Assembly (NCBI GenBank): GCA_015143295.1
Contig: CM026557.1
Coordinates: 28,429,760-28,493,759, forward strand
Direction of reading: 5' to 3'
Source: Tetracentron sinense
Taxonomy: Eukaryota > Streptophyta > Magnoliopsida > Trochodendrales > Trochodendraceae
Length of the DNA stretch: 64,000 bases
Notes under the pieces: model-generated
Told to the model about the DNA's origin: nothing
The model's database searches: none
The model's input: the letters and a program-made list of their open reading frames with translations, nothing else
Shown here: piece by piece, positions 43,175-57,100 of the stretch
How positions within the stretch are numbered: the stretch's first letter is position 1
How the letters are laid out: the number at the start of each line of letters is the position of its first letter
Program-made: the position numbers and the translations under genes

Positions 43175-45531
43175 TGTCGCGCCCCAAAATCCCACCTAAC
43201 TTAATGTGAGACTTTGGCACGTGACTTAATCATTAATTCCATAACTTCTTATCATAAGCATTTAAGGCAATTCTAAAAACATGGACCTAAAAAATTTTTT
43301 TTTTTTTCTCTTTAAATAAATGCAATCAAGTCCAATATCTGAAATAAATACTAAGACCTCATAATCAATTTAAAATCAACCTCTATGAATCTCCAGTCAT
43401 AAACTCAAACTAACTATAAATCCATAATTTGTCTATTACAATTCTAAAATTCAAAATCCAAATATACTAGTGATCTAGTGTCCTGTGTATGGCCAGCAAT
43501 CCAAGTTCCATTCTCCATCAGGATAGTCACCTGCTGGCTCTTCCTGCTCTTCCTCGTATTCTTCCTCTTCCCAAGGTCCTGGGGCACAAATGTCAAATCT
43601 AGCACCTGCCGACAACAACAGTCATCGGCTGAGTAACAAGTTACCCAGCGTATATACAAAATCCTGCCTAACAATATACGAGATTTGATAACAATATATT
43701 TTAAGATTCAACATCACAAGTGAACTCACAATATTTCAAAGTGCGGAAGCATAATTAAATTTGATTCTTACACCTGATTACTCATGCTTATTTCTCTTAT
43801 TTATCTTGCCTATTTTTGTTCATGAATTTATTCAACAACATGCAATTGCAATAACTTAAAATAACTCTACCCCATATATCGGGTAGAGACTAACATATAC
43901 CCTACTTTCCGAGGTACCACACAATATACACATTATCCGGTGTACACGGCTTGTCTACACATTATCCGGTGTATACGGCTTGTCTACACATTATCCGGTG
44001 TATACGGCTTGTCTACACATTCGCCGGTGCATACGGCTGGTTTTGCCTTGATCATAGGCCTGTGGGTACTCGGTCAGTGCAAAACTCAATCATGCATAAT
44101 GCTTGTGTCCTTGTGTACTTGCATATTACTTGTCATCTTGTTTATTCTCATGCTTGTTCATGTATAGATTTCGTGAATCCGTGTGAATGAAATAAAATAC
44201 TTGTAAATCATGCATAGATTTAAACATGCAAGGGTTCTCCTAAGTGATCAATATAAAGCATAATTTGTCAAATAAAATAAGGGATAATTTTATTTACCGC
44301 GTCTAAATTTTTAATACGCATCTATAATCAAATAAGTCTCACAGGGCCTTAGTTTTCACAACACATAATGATCTCAAACAAACTTATAATAATTTCATCA
44401 ATTCTGAACATCATCCACTTCCTCCATTCTCATCATTCATACACCACAAAATCAATCCCATTCCCCTTGTTGATATAGAATAAAAAAAATCATAAACAAC
44501 ATCTTTTTCAAATAATTATCACAAGGAAATCACCATCTAAAATGTTCTCTATTCATCATATATATATTATCCATCAGATAACCAAGATCTAAAATTTTCT
44601 AACATCGTCTATAGATTTTTCAAGGGAAAATCCTGATTTAGAACATTACAAAAATCATCATATATATTTTCCATAAAAAAAATCTGGGTATAAACATCGT
44701 AAAATCATCATATATAATTTTCCATGAGAAAATCTGAGTATAAACATCATAAAATCCTCATATATAATTTTCATCATAGTTTAAAACAATAAAAACATAT
44801 TTACTATTGTCGTTCTTACTTTAGATCTATTTCTTCATCATATTTGTATCAATAATCCCTATATTGAGAGGAAGGAAGTCGTATTTACCTCTCACGATCG
44901 CTTCCCTACGATCAAACGTTTGCGAATGGGATGGATCTAAGCCTTTTTGTACTTTTTCCTTGCAACACCTTTGATTTCTCCTCTTGGATCTCTCCAAAAC
45001 CCTTTTCTCTCACTCTCTTTAATGAGAACTCATAGGTTTTTCTTCTATTTTTCTCTCTAATAAGTTTTAGAATGATGAAATACCTAAAATCCATGAGTTA
45101 GGGTCTTTATATAGGCAATACCAGAGTTAGAAAGTGATAAGAACTGCTAAAACACTATTCACGGTTACTGTTCACGCGGTACTGTTCACGCGGTTACTGT
45201 TCATCGTATTTACAGTTTTGCCACTGCACTTTGAATAATTCTATAGAGCTCAATTCTTATCGGATTAACCTGAAATTTGAACCATAGCTACTTTAGGTCA
45301 TATAGAATCTACATTAAAATTTTCATAAATTTTGGATTGCACAAAATGACCAAAATGCCCCTCTTATGATAAAGGAGATTTCGTCTATTTTTCACTTGAT
45401 TAATTTATAAAACACCCTCATGCTACTTTAATTGTTCCAATTTTAAACTTATGTAATAAATTAATCATGACAACCAAGAATATTAAAATAATTGATACGA
45501 ATACCAAGAAATTAAATTTCGGGTCTCTACA
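43175..45531 (-). repeat. Element V1 5' LTR
   Basis: 2357 bp, practically identical to the 3' LTR. The ACTGTTCACGCGGT promoter repeat has one extra 17-bp unit (45152-45207 against 37880-37919). It is the source of the tandem duplication's LTR copy at 46815-49160. Confidence 0.9.
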
Positions 45532-46814
45532 GATACACCATGGCAGAAGTACAATACAAATCTTCTACACATACTATATCCAAGTTTATACATAAACCAA
45601 AATAAAGAACGAACATACTCGCTCATCAAAATTTATATACAAGTCCCTCCCTCTCTATCGCGCCCCTAAATCCCCCTTGGAGAATTGAGAACTTTGGCAC
45701 GTGACTTACTTGACTCAATCCATTTAATGAGCTTTAAAGGCATACCAAAATCTGAACTTAAAAATTTGTTCAATTAAATAACATTTAATACCTGAACTGA
45801 ACATCAATTAAAATCTGTAATTAAACTGAACATACATAATCTGAATCATTCTTGCGATTCTCAACTCTTTAATTAACCATATCAAATCTAAAAATCCAAA
45901 TTAAAACTAAAACATAATAAATTAATTAAAATCTCTCTAAAATTTAAACAATTTCTAATAAACTAAAATAATAGTAAAATCATCCATCAAAATCTCGCTC
46001 CTCTTCTGGATGATCACCTGCAAGATCTTCCTTACATACTCCTTTTCAACTCAAGGCTCTTGGGCACAATTATCAAATCTCGAACATGCTGACAACAAAA
46101 GTTATCGGCTGAGTAACAAGTTACTCCGCATATATAACAATCCATAGTAAACAATATCATAACGGTAAATGCATACAAGTAATAGTTCAATTACAGTTTA
46201 CATATGTAAATCAATGTCGCAACCCAAAATACTCCCTAGGAGTTAGGAATGCTTTAGCTCGTGATCGCCGTATCATACCTCCTGTATGACACATAAGGCA
46301 TACTTACCATCCTGTCAGAGTACACAAGTTATAAACACATACCGGAAACAAAGCAGAAACAGTTTATAATAGAACACTCCTATCGTTAAGTTCAAGTCTG
46401 AACCAACTATCATATCCAGAAGATTGAGTGGACAAGTCCCACTCTCAACATGTGGCCTGGGTGGAGGGGGTACATGTGCCTCTGCTGGTCCAGGAGCAGT
46501 TGCAACAGGTTGTCTGGCTGCGAGGAGTGCCATAGTCTCGGCAATCGATCCTAGCACCTCAGTCAAATCAGGCTGGTACATACCAATTGGATGTCCTTCA
46601 TCAATACCCCTTCCAGCATTACCTCTAGTGTTATATGCACGACCGCGCCTCATTGTGATAATCCTGAGAGCAAACGGTAACAATTAGTCTAACTTGGAAA
46701 AATAATTCATCCTAATACTCAGGCTTTACTCTAATCATCATGATATATCCTAGCATGTTGTATCCTAAGACTTAAGCCCTAGCTAACCTAATGCCTTGGC
46801 TCTGATACCAACTC

Positions 46815-49160
46815 TGTCGCGCCCCAAAATCCCACCTAACTTAATGTGAGACTTTGGCACGTGACTTAATCATTAATTCCATAACTTCTTATCATAAGCA
46901 TTTAAGGCAATTCTAAAAACATGGACCAAAAAAATTTTTTTTTTTTTTTTCTCTTTAAATAAATGCAACCAAGTCCAATATCTGAAATAAATACTAAGAC
47001 CTCATAATCAATTTAAAATCAACCTCTATGAATCTCCAGTCATAAACTCAAACTAACTATAAATCCATAATTTGTCTATTACAATTCTAAAATTCAAAAT
47101 CCAAATATACTAGTGATCTAGTGTCCTGTGTATGGCCAGCAATCCAAGTTCCATTCTCCATCAGGATAGTCACCTGCTGGCTCTTCCTGCTCTTCCTCAT
47201 ATTCTTCCTCTTCCCAAGGTCCTGGGGCACAAATGTCAAATCTAGCACCTGCCGACAACAACAGTCAACGGCTGAGTAACAAGTTACCCAGCGTATATAC
47301 AAAATCCTGCCTAACAATATACGAGATTTGATAACAATATATTTTAAGATTCAACATCACAAGTGAACTCACAATATTTCAAAGTGCGGAAGCATAATAA
47401 ATTTGATTCTTACACCTGATTACTCATGCTTATTTCTCTTATTTATCTTGCCTATTTTTGTTCATGAATTTATTCAACAACATGCAATTGCAATAACTTA
47501 AAATAACTCTACCCCATATATCGGGTAGAAACTAACATATACCCTACTTTCCGAGGTACCACACAATATACACATTATCCGGTGTACACGGCTTGTCTAC
47601 ACATTATCCGGTGTATACGGCTTGTCTACACATTATCCGGTGTATACGGCTTGTCTACACATTCGCCGGTGCATACGGCTGGTTTTGCCTTGATCATAGG
47701 CCTGTGGGTACTCGGTCAGTGCAAAACTCAATCATGCATAATGCTTGTGTCCTTATGTACTTGCATATTACTTGTCATCTTGTTTATTCTCATGCTTGTT
47801 CATGTATAGAGTTCGTGAATCCGTGTGAATGAAATAAATTACTTGTAAATCATGCATAGATTTAAACATACAAGGGTTCTCCTAAGTGATCAATATAAAG
47901 CATAATTTGTCAAATAAAATAAGGGATAATTTTATTTACCGCGTCTAAATTTTTAATACGCATCTATAATCAAATAAGTCTCACAGGGCCTTAGTTTTCA
48001 CAATACATAATGATCTCAAACAAACTTATAATAATTTCATCAATTCTGAACATCATCCACTTCCTCCATTCTCATCATTCATACACCACAAAATCAATCT
48101 CATTCCCCTTGTTGATATAGAATAAAAAAAATCATAAACAACATCTTTTTCAAATAATTATCACAAGGAAATCACCATCTAAAATGTTCTCTATTCATCA
48201 TATATATATTATCCATCAGATAACCAAGATCTAAAATTTTCTAACATCGTCTATACATTTTTCAAGGGAAAATCCTGATTTAGAACATTACAAAAATCAT
48301 CATATATATTTTCCATAAAAAAAAATCTAGGTATAAACATCGTAAAATCATCATATAAAATTTTTCATGAGAAAATCTGAGTATAAACATCATAAAATCC
48401 TCATATATAATTTTCATCATAGTTTAAAACAATAAAAACATATTTACTATTGTCATTCTTACTTTAGATCTATTTCTTCATCATATTTGTATCAATAATC
48501 CCTATATTGAGAGGAAGGAAGTCGTATTTACCTCTCACGATCGCTTCCCTACGATCAAACGTTTGCGAATGGGATGGATCTAAGCCTTTTTATACTTTTT
48601 CCTTGCAACACCTTTGATTTCTCCTCTTGGATCTCTCCAAAACCCTTTTCTCTCACTCTCTTTAATGAGAACTCATAGGTTTTTCTTCTATTTTTCTCTC
48701 TAATAAGTTTTAGAATGATGAAATACCTAAAATCAATGAGTTAGGGACTTTATATAGGCAATACCAGAGTTAGAAAGTGATAAGAACTGCTAAAACACTA
48801 TTCACGGTTACTGTTCACGCGGTTACTGTTCATCATATTTACAGTTTTGCCACTGCACTTTGAATAATTCTATAGAGCTCAATTCTTATCGGATTAACCT
48901 ACAATTTGAACCATAACTACTTTAGGTCATATAGAATCTATATTAAAATTTTCATAAATTTTGGATTGCACAAAATGACCAAAATGCCCCTCTTATGATA
49001 AAGGAGATTTCATCTATTTTTCAATTGATTAATTTATAAAACACCCTCATGCTACTTTAATTGTTCCAATTTTAAACTTATGTAATAAATTAATCATGAC
49101 AACCAAGAATATTAAAATAATTGATACGAATACCAAGAAATTAAATTTCGGGTCTCTACA
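46815..49160 (-). repeat. Third LTR V copy, in duplication unit 2
   Basis: 2346 bp. About 25 differences from either V1 LTR (around 1 percent), mostly C-to-T and G-to-A. The bases next to it in the duplication differ far less. It is preceded by the duplicated gag start (46451-46814) and followed by the duplicated GATAC flank. Confidence 0.88.
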
Positions 49161-49844
49161 GATACACCATGGCAGAAGTACAATACAAAATCTTCTACAC
49201 ATACTATATCCAAGTTTATACATAAACCAAAATAAAGAACGAACATACTCGCTCATCAAAATTTATATACAAGTCCCTCCCTCTCTATCGCGCCCCTAAA
49301 TCCCCCTTGGAGAATTGAGAACTTTGGCACGTGACTTACTTGATTCAATCCATTTAATGAGCTTTAAAGGCATACCAAAATCTGAACTTAAAAATTTGTT
49401 CAATTAAATAACATTTAATACCTGAACTGAACATCAATTAAAATCTGTAATTAAACTGAACATACATAATCTGAATCATTCTCGCGATTCTCAACTCTTT
49501 AATTAACCATATCAAATCTAAAAATCCAAATTAAAACTAAAACATAATAAATTAATTAAAATCTCTCTAAAATTTAAACAATTTCTAATAAACTAAAATA
49601 ATAGTAAAATCATCCATCAAAATCTCGCTCCTCTTCTGGATGATCACCTGCAAGATCTTCCTTACATACTCCTTTTCAACTCAAGGCTCTTGGGCACAAT
49701 TATCAAATCTCGAACATGCTGACAACAAAAGTTATCGGCTGAGTAACAAGTTACTCCGCATATATAACAATCCATAGTAAACAATATCATAACGGTAAAT
49801 GCATACAAGTAATAGTTCAATTACAGTTTACATATGTAAATCAA

Positions 49845-51675
49845 TGTCGCAACCCAAAATACTCCCTAGGAGTTAGGAATGCTTTAGCTCGTGATCGCCG
49901 TATCATACCTCCTGTATGACACATAAGGCATACTTACCATCCTGTCAGAGTACACAAGTTATAACACATACCGGAAACAAAGCAGAAACAGTTTATAATA
50001 GAACACTCCTATCGTTAAGTTCAAGTCTGAACCAACTATCATATCCAGAAGATTGAGTGGACAAGTCCCACTCTCAACATACACAAAATATCTTCTCCAA
50101 TCTCTCTCAACAAAAGTCTAGATCGGGCCATCAATCCGGTACTCCATCATCCTGATGATGATGATCTACAGTAGACTCCAGTTCGTAGTACTCTTCTTCT
50201 ATCCAAGGCTCCGAACCACAGATGTCGAAGAGGACACATGCACCTACCGAAATAACATGTACGGCTGAGCATGGAATACTCAGTATCGACAAACTACTAG
50301 CTAACAATGAGATAATATCATGGAGCATGCAAAGACATAGAGCCGTAGAGCATGGAAATCCGTGAAAACTCGTACTAGTTCCAAAACCATTTCCTTATGA
50401 GTTTCTTATGAAATCTAAAACCATATGAGTCTTTTGAGTGTATGAGAATCAAGTCTTATGAGTTCTTAGAGTGCCTTAGAGTTCTTAGAGTTCTTGTGAG
50501 CTTTAGAGCTCTTATGAGCTTAGAGACTTAGAGTACTTATGAGATCCACTTAGAGCCTTTGAGATTCACTTATGAGCTTATGAGATCCTTGTGAGCATAA
50601 CTTAGAGCCAGACCTTAGCACCCGTGAAAGACTTAGAGTCGAACATATAAATACCCTTCATCGATTACATAGAAGTGGGCTGCCAAGATCCTTGACCAAC
50701 CTTCTCGTTGGCTTTATCCAAATTCTTATGAGATTACTTTGAGCTAGATATGACATATCCTTGGATATGCCCTATCCTTGACGAACCCTTATTTGGCTTT
50801 ATCAATGCTTCGATAACCTGACTTATGAGAAAACCTTCAAATCATGCAAGACATGTAAGACATAGAGTGCTTGTGAACATCATACTATACTTAGGAAGTT
50901 TAAAAAACATAGAAGTATAGTCATAGAATTTCAGAATAGTGATAGCTTACAAACCATGAGAATCCACCATTTAATTCATCTAAAAACACACTGTAAAACA
51001 TGATTTTATTCAAAGAATAGCCAAAGGTAGATAGTAGAGTGTATCTACCTCAAAAGGAAGTTTTTACACTTCTGTGGAACAAGAATCAAGCTTGAGGAAA
51101 CTTGGTTGAAGCTTTGAGAAGCCTGAACCTTAATTGGAAAACAAAACCAAAAACCCCCTTTTGATTTCAGAATTTGAGAACCATCTTAAGTAGAAAACCC
51201 AAGCTCTAAAACACTAAAATTAATAAAGTACAAATCTTAGAAGCAAGGATTTAGCTTCTAGAATTTTAGCAGACCCGATTTCGAAAATTTGATGTTTGAC
51301 CCAACTTCGACTCAAAATCTGAAAAAGTGATAAACATAAACCTTGAAAAGAGTTTCGATATCTTTCCAAAAATTCAAGTATCACTTAATTCTAATCAGTG
51401 GTGCAAAACCTAGAGCTCCTTAAAGTTGAGGGTATGGTAAGATATCCACCCTCATTGACACTTAAGAGTATTTTATACTCTTGTTTTGGTTCCCAAACAC
51501 ACATACGGCATACCTTATGTTTCACACGCCAAATCAGTACCATAATACTCATTTAAAATGAGATATCTCATTCCCATTTGAACCAACACCAAGGTCATAC
51601 GGAAGATCTTGGCATTTAGATACACGGTTCACAGCACTATTCACAGCCTAGTGAACTCGGTTCTGGGTTTCTACA
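49845..51675 (-). mobile_element. Solo LTR T (Ty3/gypsy)
   Basis: 1831 bp from TGTCGCAACCC to GGGTTTCTACA. Flanks ATCAA (49840-49844) and ATCAG (51676-51680) are a target duplication with one difference. Its central part (50380-50780) is rich in CTTAGAG and CTTATGAG and has an ACCTTAGCACCC ... GGGCTGCCAAGATCC hairpin like that of LTR Z. A 236-bp piece is duplicated at 46215-46450. Confidence 0.85.
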
Positions 51676-52901
51676 ATCAGAGTGCGAAAACATATTTTCT
51701 TTTCAATTCTTTCATGTGCTCACCTATAGTTATCTTTCTTACTTATCTTATTACTTGACTTGTTTTTCTTGTCTTACTTTTCTTGACTTGTCTTATTTTT
51801 CTGACTTGTCTTTCTTCTTCGTGAATAAATCAAAACAACATGCACTGTGCTATAACTTAAAAATAACTCTACCCCATATATTAGGTAGAGATTAATATAT
51901 ACCCTACTTACCGAAGTACCGCATGGTTTAAACATTATCCGGTGTATACGGCTTGTCTATAAATTATCGAGTGCAAACGGGTTGTCTACATATTATCCGG
52001 TGTGTACGGCTTGTCTGCACATTATCCGATGCATACGGCTTGTCTTGCCTTATCTTAGGCTTGTTGGTACTCGAGCAATGCAAAACTCAATCATGCATTC
52101 TGTTGCGACCCAAAACCCACCGTAGGAGTTAGAGTGAATCTTGGATAACTTATCATGACCTACATGACATGCTTGACAAACCATCCTGTAAAACACACGG
52201 AGCATATACAAGAGAGGAAAAAATAGTGGAAGCATACACTAACAAGGCACAACGGAAGTCTAACAAAACCTCTATGTATATACATGATCCAAGTTTTGTA
52301 CAAAAAAAGAAATCAACAAAAGGAGGTGCGGACAGGTCCACCAAAATACATGGGTACAAATCCCTCATGCTCATCCACACTCACTTAGAATCTACCACCT
52401 AATAGTAATCATCTACATGAGGCTCCTCAGCAGGGACCTCCCCAATGTACTCCTCCTCAACCCATGGGCTAGGAGCACAAATGTCGAAATGAGCAGCCCC
52501 TCTACTAACACCTGCCGACATGAGATATACGGCTAAGCATGAAATACTCAGCAGGTACCAAATACTAACCAACAGTCATAGCATAATAATAACAAAATAA
52601 GGTAGGAAGCAATTCATATAATTGACAGGAAAGTAAACAGTTTATATTTCATGCTTGTATCACATCAAAGTCGGAAAAACTCTTGAAATCATCATGTGCT
52701 TGACTTGACTTAAAATACTCTTTTCGTGCTTGAAAAACTTGCCTTGTCATGTTCTGTCTTGCTTGTCTTGTTGTGTCATGCTTGTCTAGTCATGCGTGTT
52801 ATGTCGCCTCATGCATGTCATGTCATGTTCTTGTTAGTACTCATGCTTGCTTGCTTGCTTAGAAATTAAACATGCTCATGTAACTTGTGAGATGCACTTG
52901 T

Positions 52902-53006
52902 GAGGGAGGGGAGACCCCTCTTTTCATGAGATGCACTTGTGAGGGAGGGGAGACCCCTCTTTTCATGAGATGTAACTTGTAAGGGAGGGGGGTTTAGAAC
53001 CCCCTC
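52902..53006 (-). repeat. LTR S hairpin repeats
   Basis: Three tandem units: GAGGGAGGGGAGACCCCTC at 52902-52920 and 52941-52959, and a longer GGGAGGGGGG...AACCCCCTC at 52983-53006. Each forms a short stem with a 3- to 8-base loop. Confidence 0.72.
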
Positions 53007-53873
53007 TCATGCATAGTGCAATAAAGTAAACATGCATTCTTCTTATTTTTGTCTTGTCAAAAGCGAGGCAAAACATATCTTAAGATATGCCCTACCTCTA
53101 TTTACCAACCCTTACGTTTGGCCTTGTCATGGTGTTCGTGAATCAAGAATAAAAACCCTTGTTTTTGAAAAACTCAAATAAACCATGTCATGCATACCAT
53201 GCTCATGAAATTGTGTATAATTAACTCATGAAATTTAATACACTTAATAGGCATTAATCATTCAAAACAACTTCCAATAATCAAGCAATTAAATCTACAA
53301 GCATGTGTTTCTAGAAAGCGCTTAAATCTACTATCATGCTATTCTAGAAATCGAGTAACACACTATCATAAAACCCTAAAAATTTCCATGCCTTATTCAT
53401 GCTTTTCTTCAGTTATGATTTATCCCAATCCATCCATCATCAATTGTGTGTTCATTATTTGGTGAAATACCCTTCACATTTGTTTTCATCACAACACAAC
53501 ATCCATATGGCATTTCATTCACTAATTCCATCTATATCATGTAATACATTTAGGGAAAAGCAAGGAAATGGAGAAGCCTAGCAAATAAAGAAAGGAAATA
53601 TGACAAGGAGGGTAGCACAAGGTACCGACCTTCAATAGATGAGAAAAACCCTCCAAAGACATGTGTGGAGGTGCTACCGAGCTTGGAGGAGGCGCTCCTC
53701 ACGAACCTTGCCTTGGATTTGAAGAATCCAAGCTTTGGGGACGATCTAGGTCACCCACTTGCTCAATCTCTCCTCAAGGATGAAACCCTCTCTTGGAAAT
53801 CCTCCCTCTCTCTTAATCTCACAAAGATTCTCTCTAGGTTTAGGGTGAACCATAAACCCCCCAAGGTAAGCCC

Positions 53874-54100
53874 TATTTATAGGCAAATGGTAGAAACCCT
53901 AAAAATCCCGAAATAAAATTATGGGTTCGTGACCTACGATCGGTCGTAGGTTCTCTACGATCGATCGTAACCTTCTACGATCGGTCGTAAGTTTCTACGA
54001 TCGATCGTAACATTTACAGAGAGTTTTGGCCATTTATGAGATTCTACTATCGATCTTAGATTTTCTATGATCGATCGTAACTTCACATACGATCGTTCTT
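53874..54100 (-). promoter_or_regulatory. LTR S promoter: TACGATCGATCGTA palindromes and TATA box
   Basis: Seven sites of type TACGATCGATCGTA or CCTACGATCGGTCGTAGG lie in 53933-54100, e.g. a perfect palindrome at 53956-53969. On the minus strand TATAAATA (53874-53881) follows 52 bp later. Upstream is the common block with TTTTGACTCGTTCATCGG (54138-54200). Confidence 0.66.
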
Positions 54101-57100
54101 AACTCTTGCAGAAATTTTTCAGATTTCCCGTTTTCGTATTTCGGCCATAACTTTTGACTCGTTCATCGGATTTTGACGATTTAACTTGCGCTGGATTCAT
54201 CATTCGAAAATGAGCATATCTAGTGTTTTAGAATTTTCAAAATCCTCTTTATTTATTGACCAAATTGCCCCTAAAGTTAACTGATCCGCAAATGGAGTTT
54301 AGCAACCAGAGTTTTCAACATGTCCGACTTAAGAAATCCCATTTTTAAACACTTAGAGTACTTTAAAAGTTCTCATTTCTTAGAGATGGAAGATTACAAA
54401 GGCTTAAAGCCTTGGCACGGGTTCCAATACATGGACAAAAATTACGGGGTTCTACACATTCATCGCTTTCGTGTGTACTTGTATACTTGTATAATACTTG
54501 TAATCTTGTTTTTTATTATGCATGTACATATTTATTATATTGAGTGAGTGCACGGTGATATACCATTGATTAAATTATACCTAAGAATATCAGTTAAGGG
54601 CCATAGAAAATCTCATCATAGCGTCTCATTCCACTATGTTAACCGACCTAGGCAAGCAAGACTCTCATCAAAAGTTCATTTACCCAACAATATATCGCAT
54701 ATAAAACATAAAAATAAACACAAAACAACATTCATATTTCCAATAATTTAACATGCTTTAATCATAATTTATTTTCAATATGCATAATTCACAATCTAAT
54801 TTAAATATCAAGGATTCTTTTAATCGAGTTCAATATCATAATATATCACATAATTTATCAATCATAATTCTCATTGATTATATCTACAAAACACACTAAG
54901 ATTTAACTCTAATCTCACAAAGATTCTACATCAATCATTCAATTATTTCATACATTCCATTCAACTCTATAAATTCATCTATTCCTCAATTCTCAATCTA
55001 TACATAGACCACAAATTTCATTCTCTTTCCCCTTGTTGATACATATAATAAAAATCATAAAGAACACATCTCTAAAAAATCATGGGAATCTTTTATAAGG
55101 GATATACATAATATAACATGCTTTGATCTTATTTCTTACTTGGAAATCTATACTTTTTCTCCTAATTTACATTAATGATTATCATATTGATAGAAAGAAA
55201 ATCCATATTTACGTTATTAATGAAGACATTGCATGAGGGGTTATCAAAATCCCTTTATCTTCTTATTAATCATGTTCTTTAAATAGATCTTATCATTAGT
55301 TTCATACTTTAAATTAATAGTCATAAAATTAAGAACTAGGGAAAGTTATTTACCACTCTTAATCGCTTCCCTATGATCTTACGCTTGTAAATGGACTTGA
55401 TCTAAGCCTTCACGTTCTTCTCCTTGCAAAACCTTTGATTTTCCCTCTTATATCTCTCAAAAATAAATTTTCTCTAACGAGAACTTCTTGAGAAACAGTA
55501 GGTTTTTCTTCCATTTTTCTCTCTAATAAGTTTTAGAATGATAGAATACCTAAAATCCATGATTTAAGGTCCTTATATAGGTAATACTATAGTTGGAAAG
55601 TGATTAGAATTGCTAAAAATACTATTCATGTGATTACTATTCATCATATTTACAGTTTTACCACTAAACTTTGAATAATTCTACAAAGCTCAATTCTTAT
55701 CGGATTAAACTAAAATTTGAACCATAACTACTTTAAGTCATATATAATCTACCTTACAATTTTCATAAATTTTGGATCATAGAAAATGACCAAAATACCC
55801 CTCTTATTATAGAGGCAATTTTGTCTATTTTGACCATTTTCTTGGCTTTAAACCTTAACCATTGATTATGCAATACTTAAAAATTTACATAGACATATTT
55901 AGACCTAGTTAATCATCAATTAAACATTCTTGGACATCAATTAACATTAATTACAATGTTTAAGCAAAACCTCCATATTTTCATTCAATGTGGACTAGTT
56001 TCAAGAAAAACAAGTTTTGGGTCTCTACACTCTCATCACTCAAACACAGGGCCACCACCTATCAAGTACCCTCTGATACTCCTAAAGCTCCTTCGGAGTA
56101 GGTACCTCCTCAACCCACGGCTCCTAAGCATGTGCATCAATAGGACTTGCCGACATAAATATGTACAGCTGAGTATTAAATACTCCGCGTATACAAACCA
56201 CTAGATAGTAATGTCATAAACAAGAATACAGCATATATATCGTAGTTTAAATCATTTCACATGCATTAATTTAATCAGAGTGTGGAAAACGTAATTTAAA
56301 AACAAACATTTGCATATACCTTGGAAAATCATCTTCTTTTGCTTTACTATCTTTACTATACGTTCTTTTACATCTTTGCAATACGGGAATTGTAAAATTT
56401 CTTAGTTTCCATTACTTTCCATCACATGTAAAACTACCATAGGTCCACCTAAGGAGTCGAACAGCTAGTACCCATGTACCCACATAAACTAGGGGGCCAA
56501 CTATTGTCCTCACCTTCAGCTACCTTCGGAGTAGACGACCAGTATCCAACTTTCTTCCGAGCGGCTTGCTATCTTCGGAGTCTGACAACCAGTATCCAAC
56601 TCCCTTCTAGGTGGCCGGCTATCGTGCCTCCCCGATCGATATTACTCAGTTGATTAGTACCCATGAACTCACAGCAGATGGGCGGGCCTTCTATCAGCCT
56701 GAGATAGATGACTAGTATCATCCTATTCCATTACTTTCCCTTACCTCTATACTTTCCATATGCTTCTCATCTATTACTTTCCATTTAACTCTTTACTTCC
56801 TCTATTACTTTCCCTTTACATTTCTTCTTTATCTTCTTTGTATACCCATAATTTAGAAAATCTCGATAATGCAAACATATGTGTCCATGTAGCAATTGTG
56901 AATAACATGATAGACAATGAGAAATACCTTCATAACCTTACCATATAGCCAAAAATCATATATTTCATTCATAGCCATAGCCCATATACACAAACATCCA
57001 ATTTCATCCAAATAATAAGGTTTTCTCATTTGGTTTTCCCCAAAACTTAAGTCTTTTAACATGCTCTTCACAATTAAGTCATAATCTATACTTTTCAATA

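Larger units (their letters stand above)
35893..45531 (-). mobile_element. Element V1: Ty3/gypsy Tekay-like chromovirus, looks whole and very young
   Basis: A 9.6-kb element with LTRs 35893-38244 and 43175-45531, intact-looking gag and pol, a polypurine tract, a primer site and a perfect GATAC target duplication (35888-35892, 45532-45536). The two LTRs differ by about one substitution plus two length changes (a poly-T tract and a 17-bp promoter repeat). At usual plant rates that is a few tens of thousands of years or less, unless the LTRs were evened out by conversion. It is the best candidate here for recent activity. Confidence 0.93.
42811..50079. repeat. 3.64-kb tandem duplication across V1, W, U and T
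   Basis: Unit 1 (42811-46450) holds V gag start, V primer site and LTR, a W LTR piece, the first part of LTR U and 236 bp of LTR T. Unit 2 (46451-50079) repeats exactly this mosaic. The junction at 46450/46451 joins LTR T to V gag with only CA in common, and LTR T continues normally after 50079. Identical order of unrelated pieces can only come from duplication of this locus, or from an assembly error. Confidence 0.9.
52101..54456 (-). mobile_element. Solo LTR S (Ty3/gypsy)
   Basis: 2356 bp from TGTTGCGACCC to GGGGTTCTACA, with a perfect CATTC duplication (52096-52100 and 54457-54461), inserted in LTR U. U3 has TACGATCGATCGTA palindromes; the downstream half has GAGGGGAGACCCCTC hairpins and a CTTGT/CATG-rich stretch (52700-52860). 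Related to LTR Y in that downstream half. Confidence 0.88.
45656..56029 (-). mobile_element. Solo LTR U (Ty3/gypsy, V-related), interrupted
   Basis: Pieces 49286-49844 (also 45656-46214 in unit 1), 51676-52100 and 54457-56029 join into one LTR of about 2.56 kb from TATCGCGCCCC to GGGTCTCTACA. A perfect CTCTC duplication flanks it (45651-45655 and 56030-56034). It shares the TTATCCGGTGTATACGGCTT repeats (51925-52060) and the U3 with LTR V. It holds solo LTRs T and S. Confidence 0.86.

Noticed and set aside
36171-44190. Pairs of identical short open frames at 36171-36917 and 43444-44190 (again at 47087-47832)
   Set aside because: They lie in the LTR V copies and repeat only because the LTRs repeat.
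46315-46683. A 122-residue frame joining gag-like sequence with other residues
   Set aside because: It spans the tandem-duplication junction between LTR T and V gag and is a by-product of the rearrangement.
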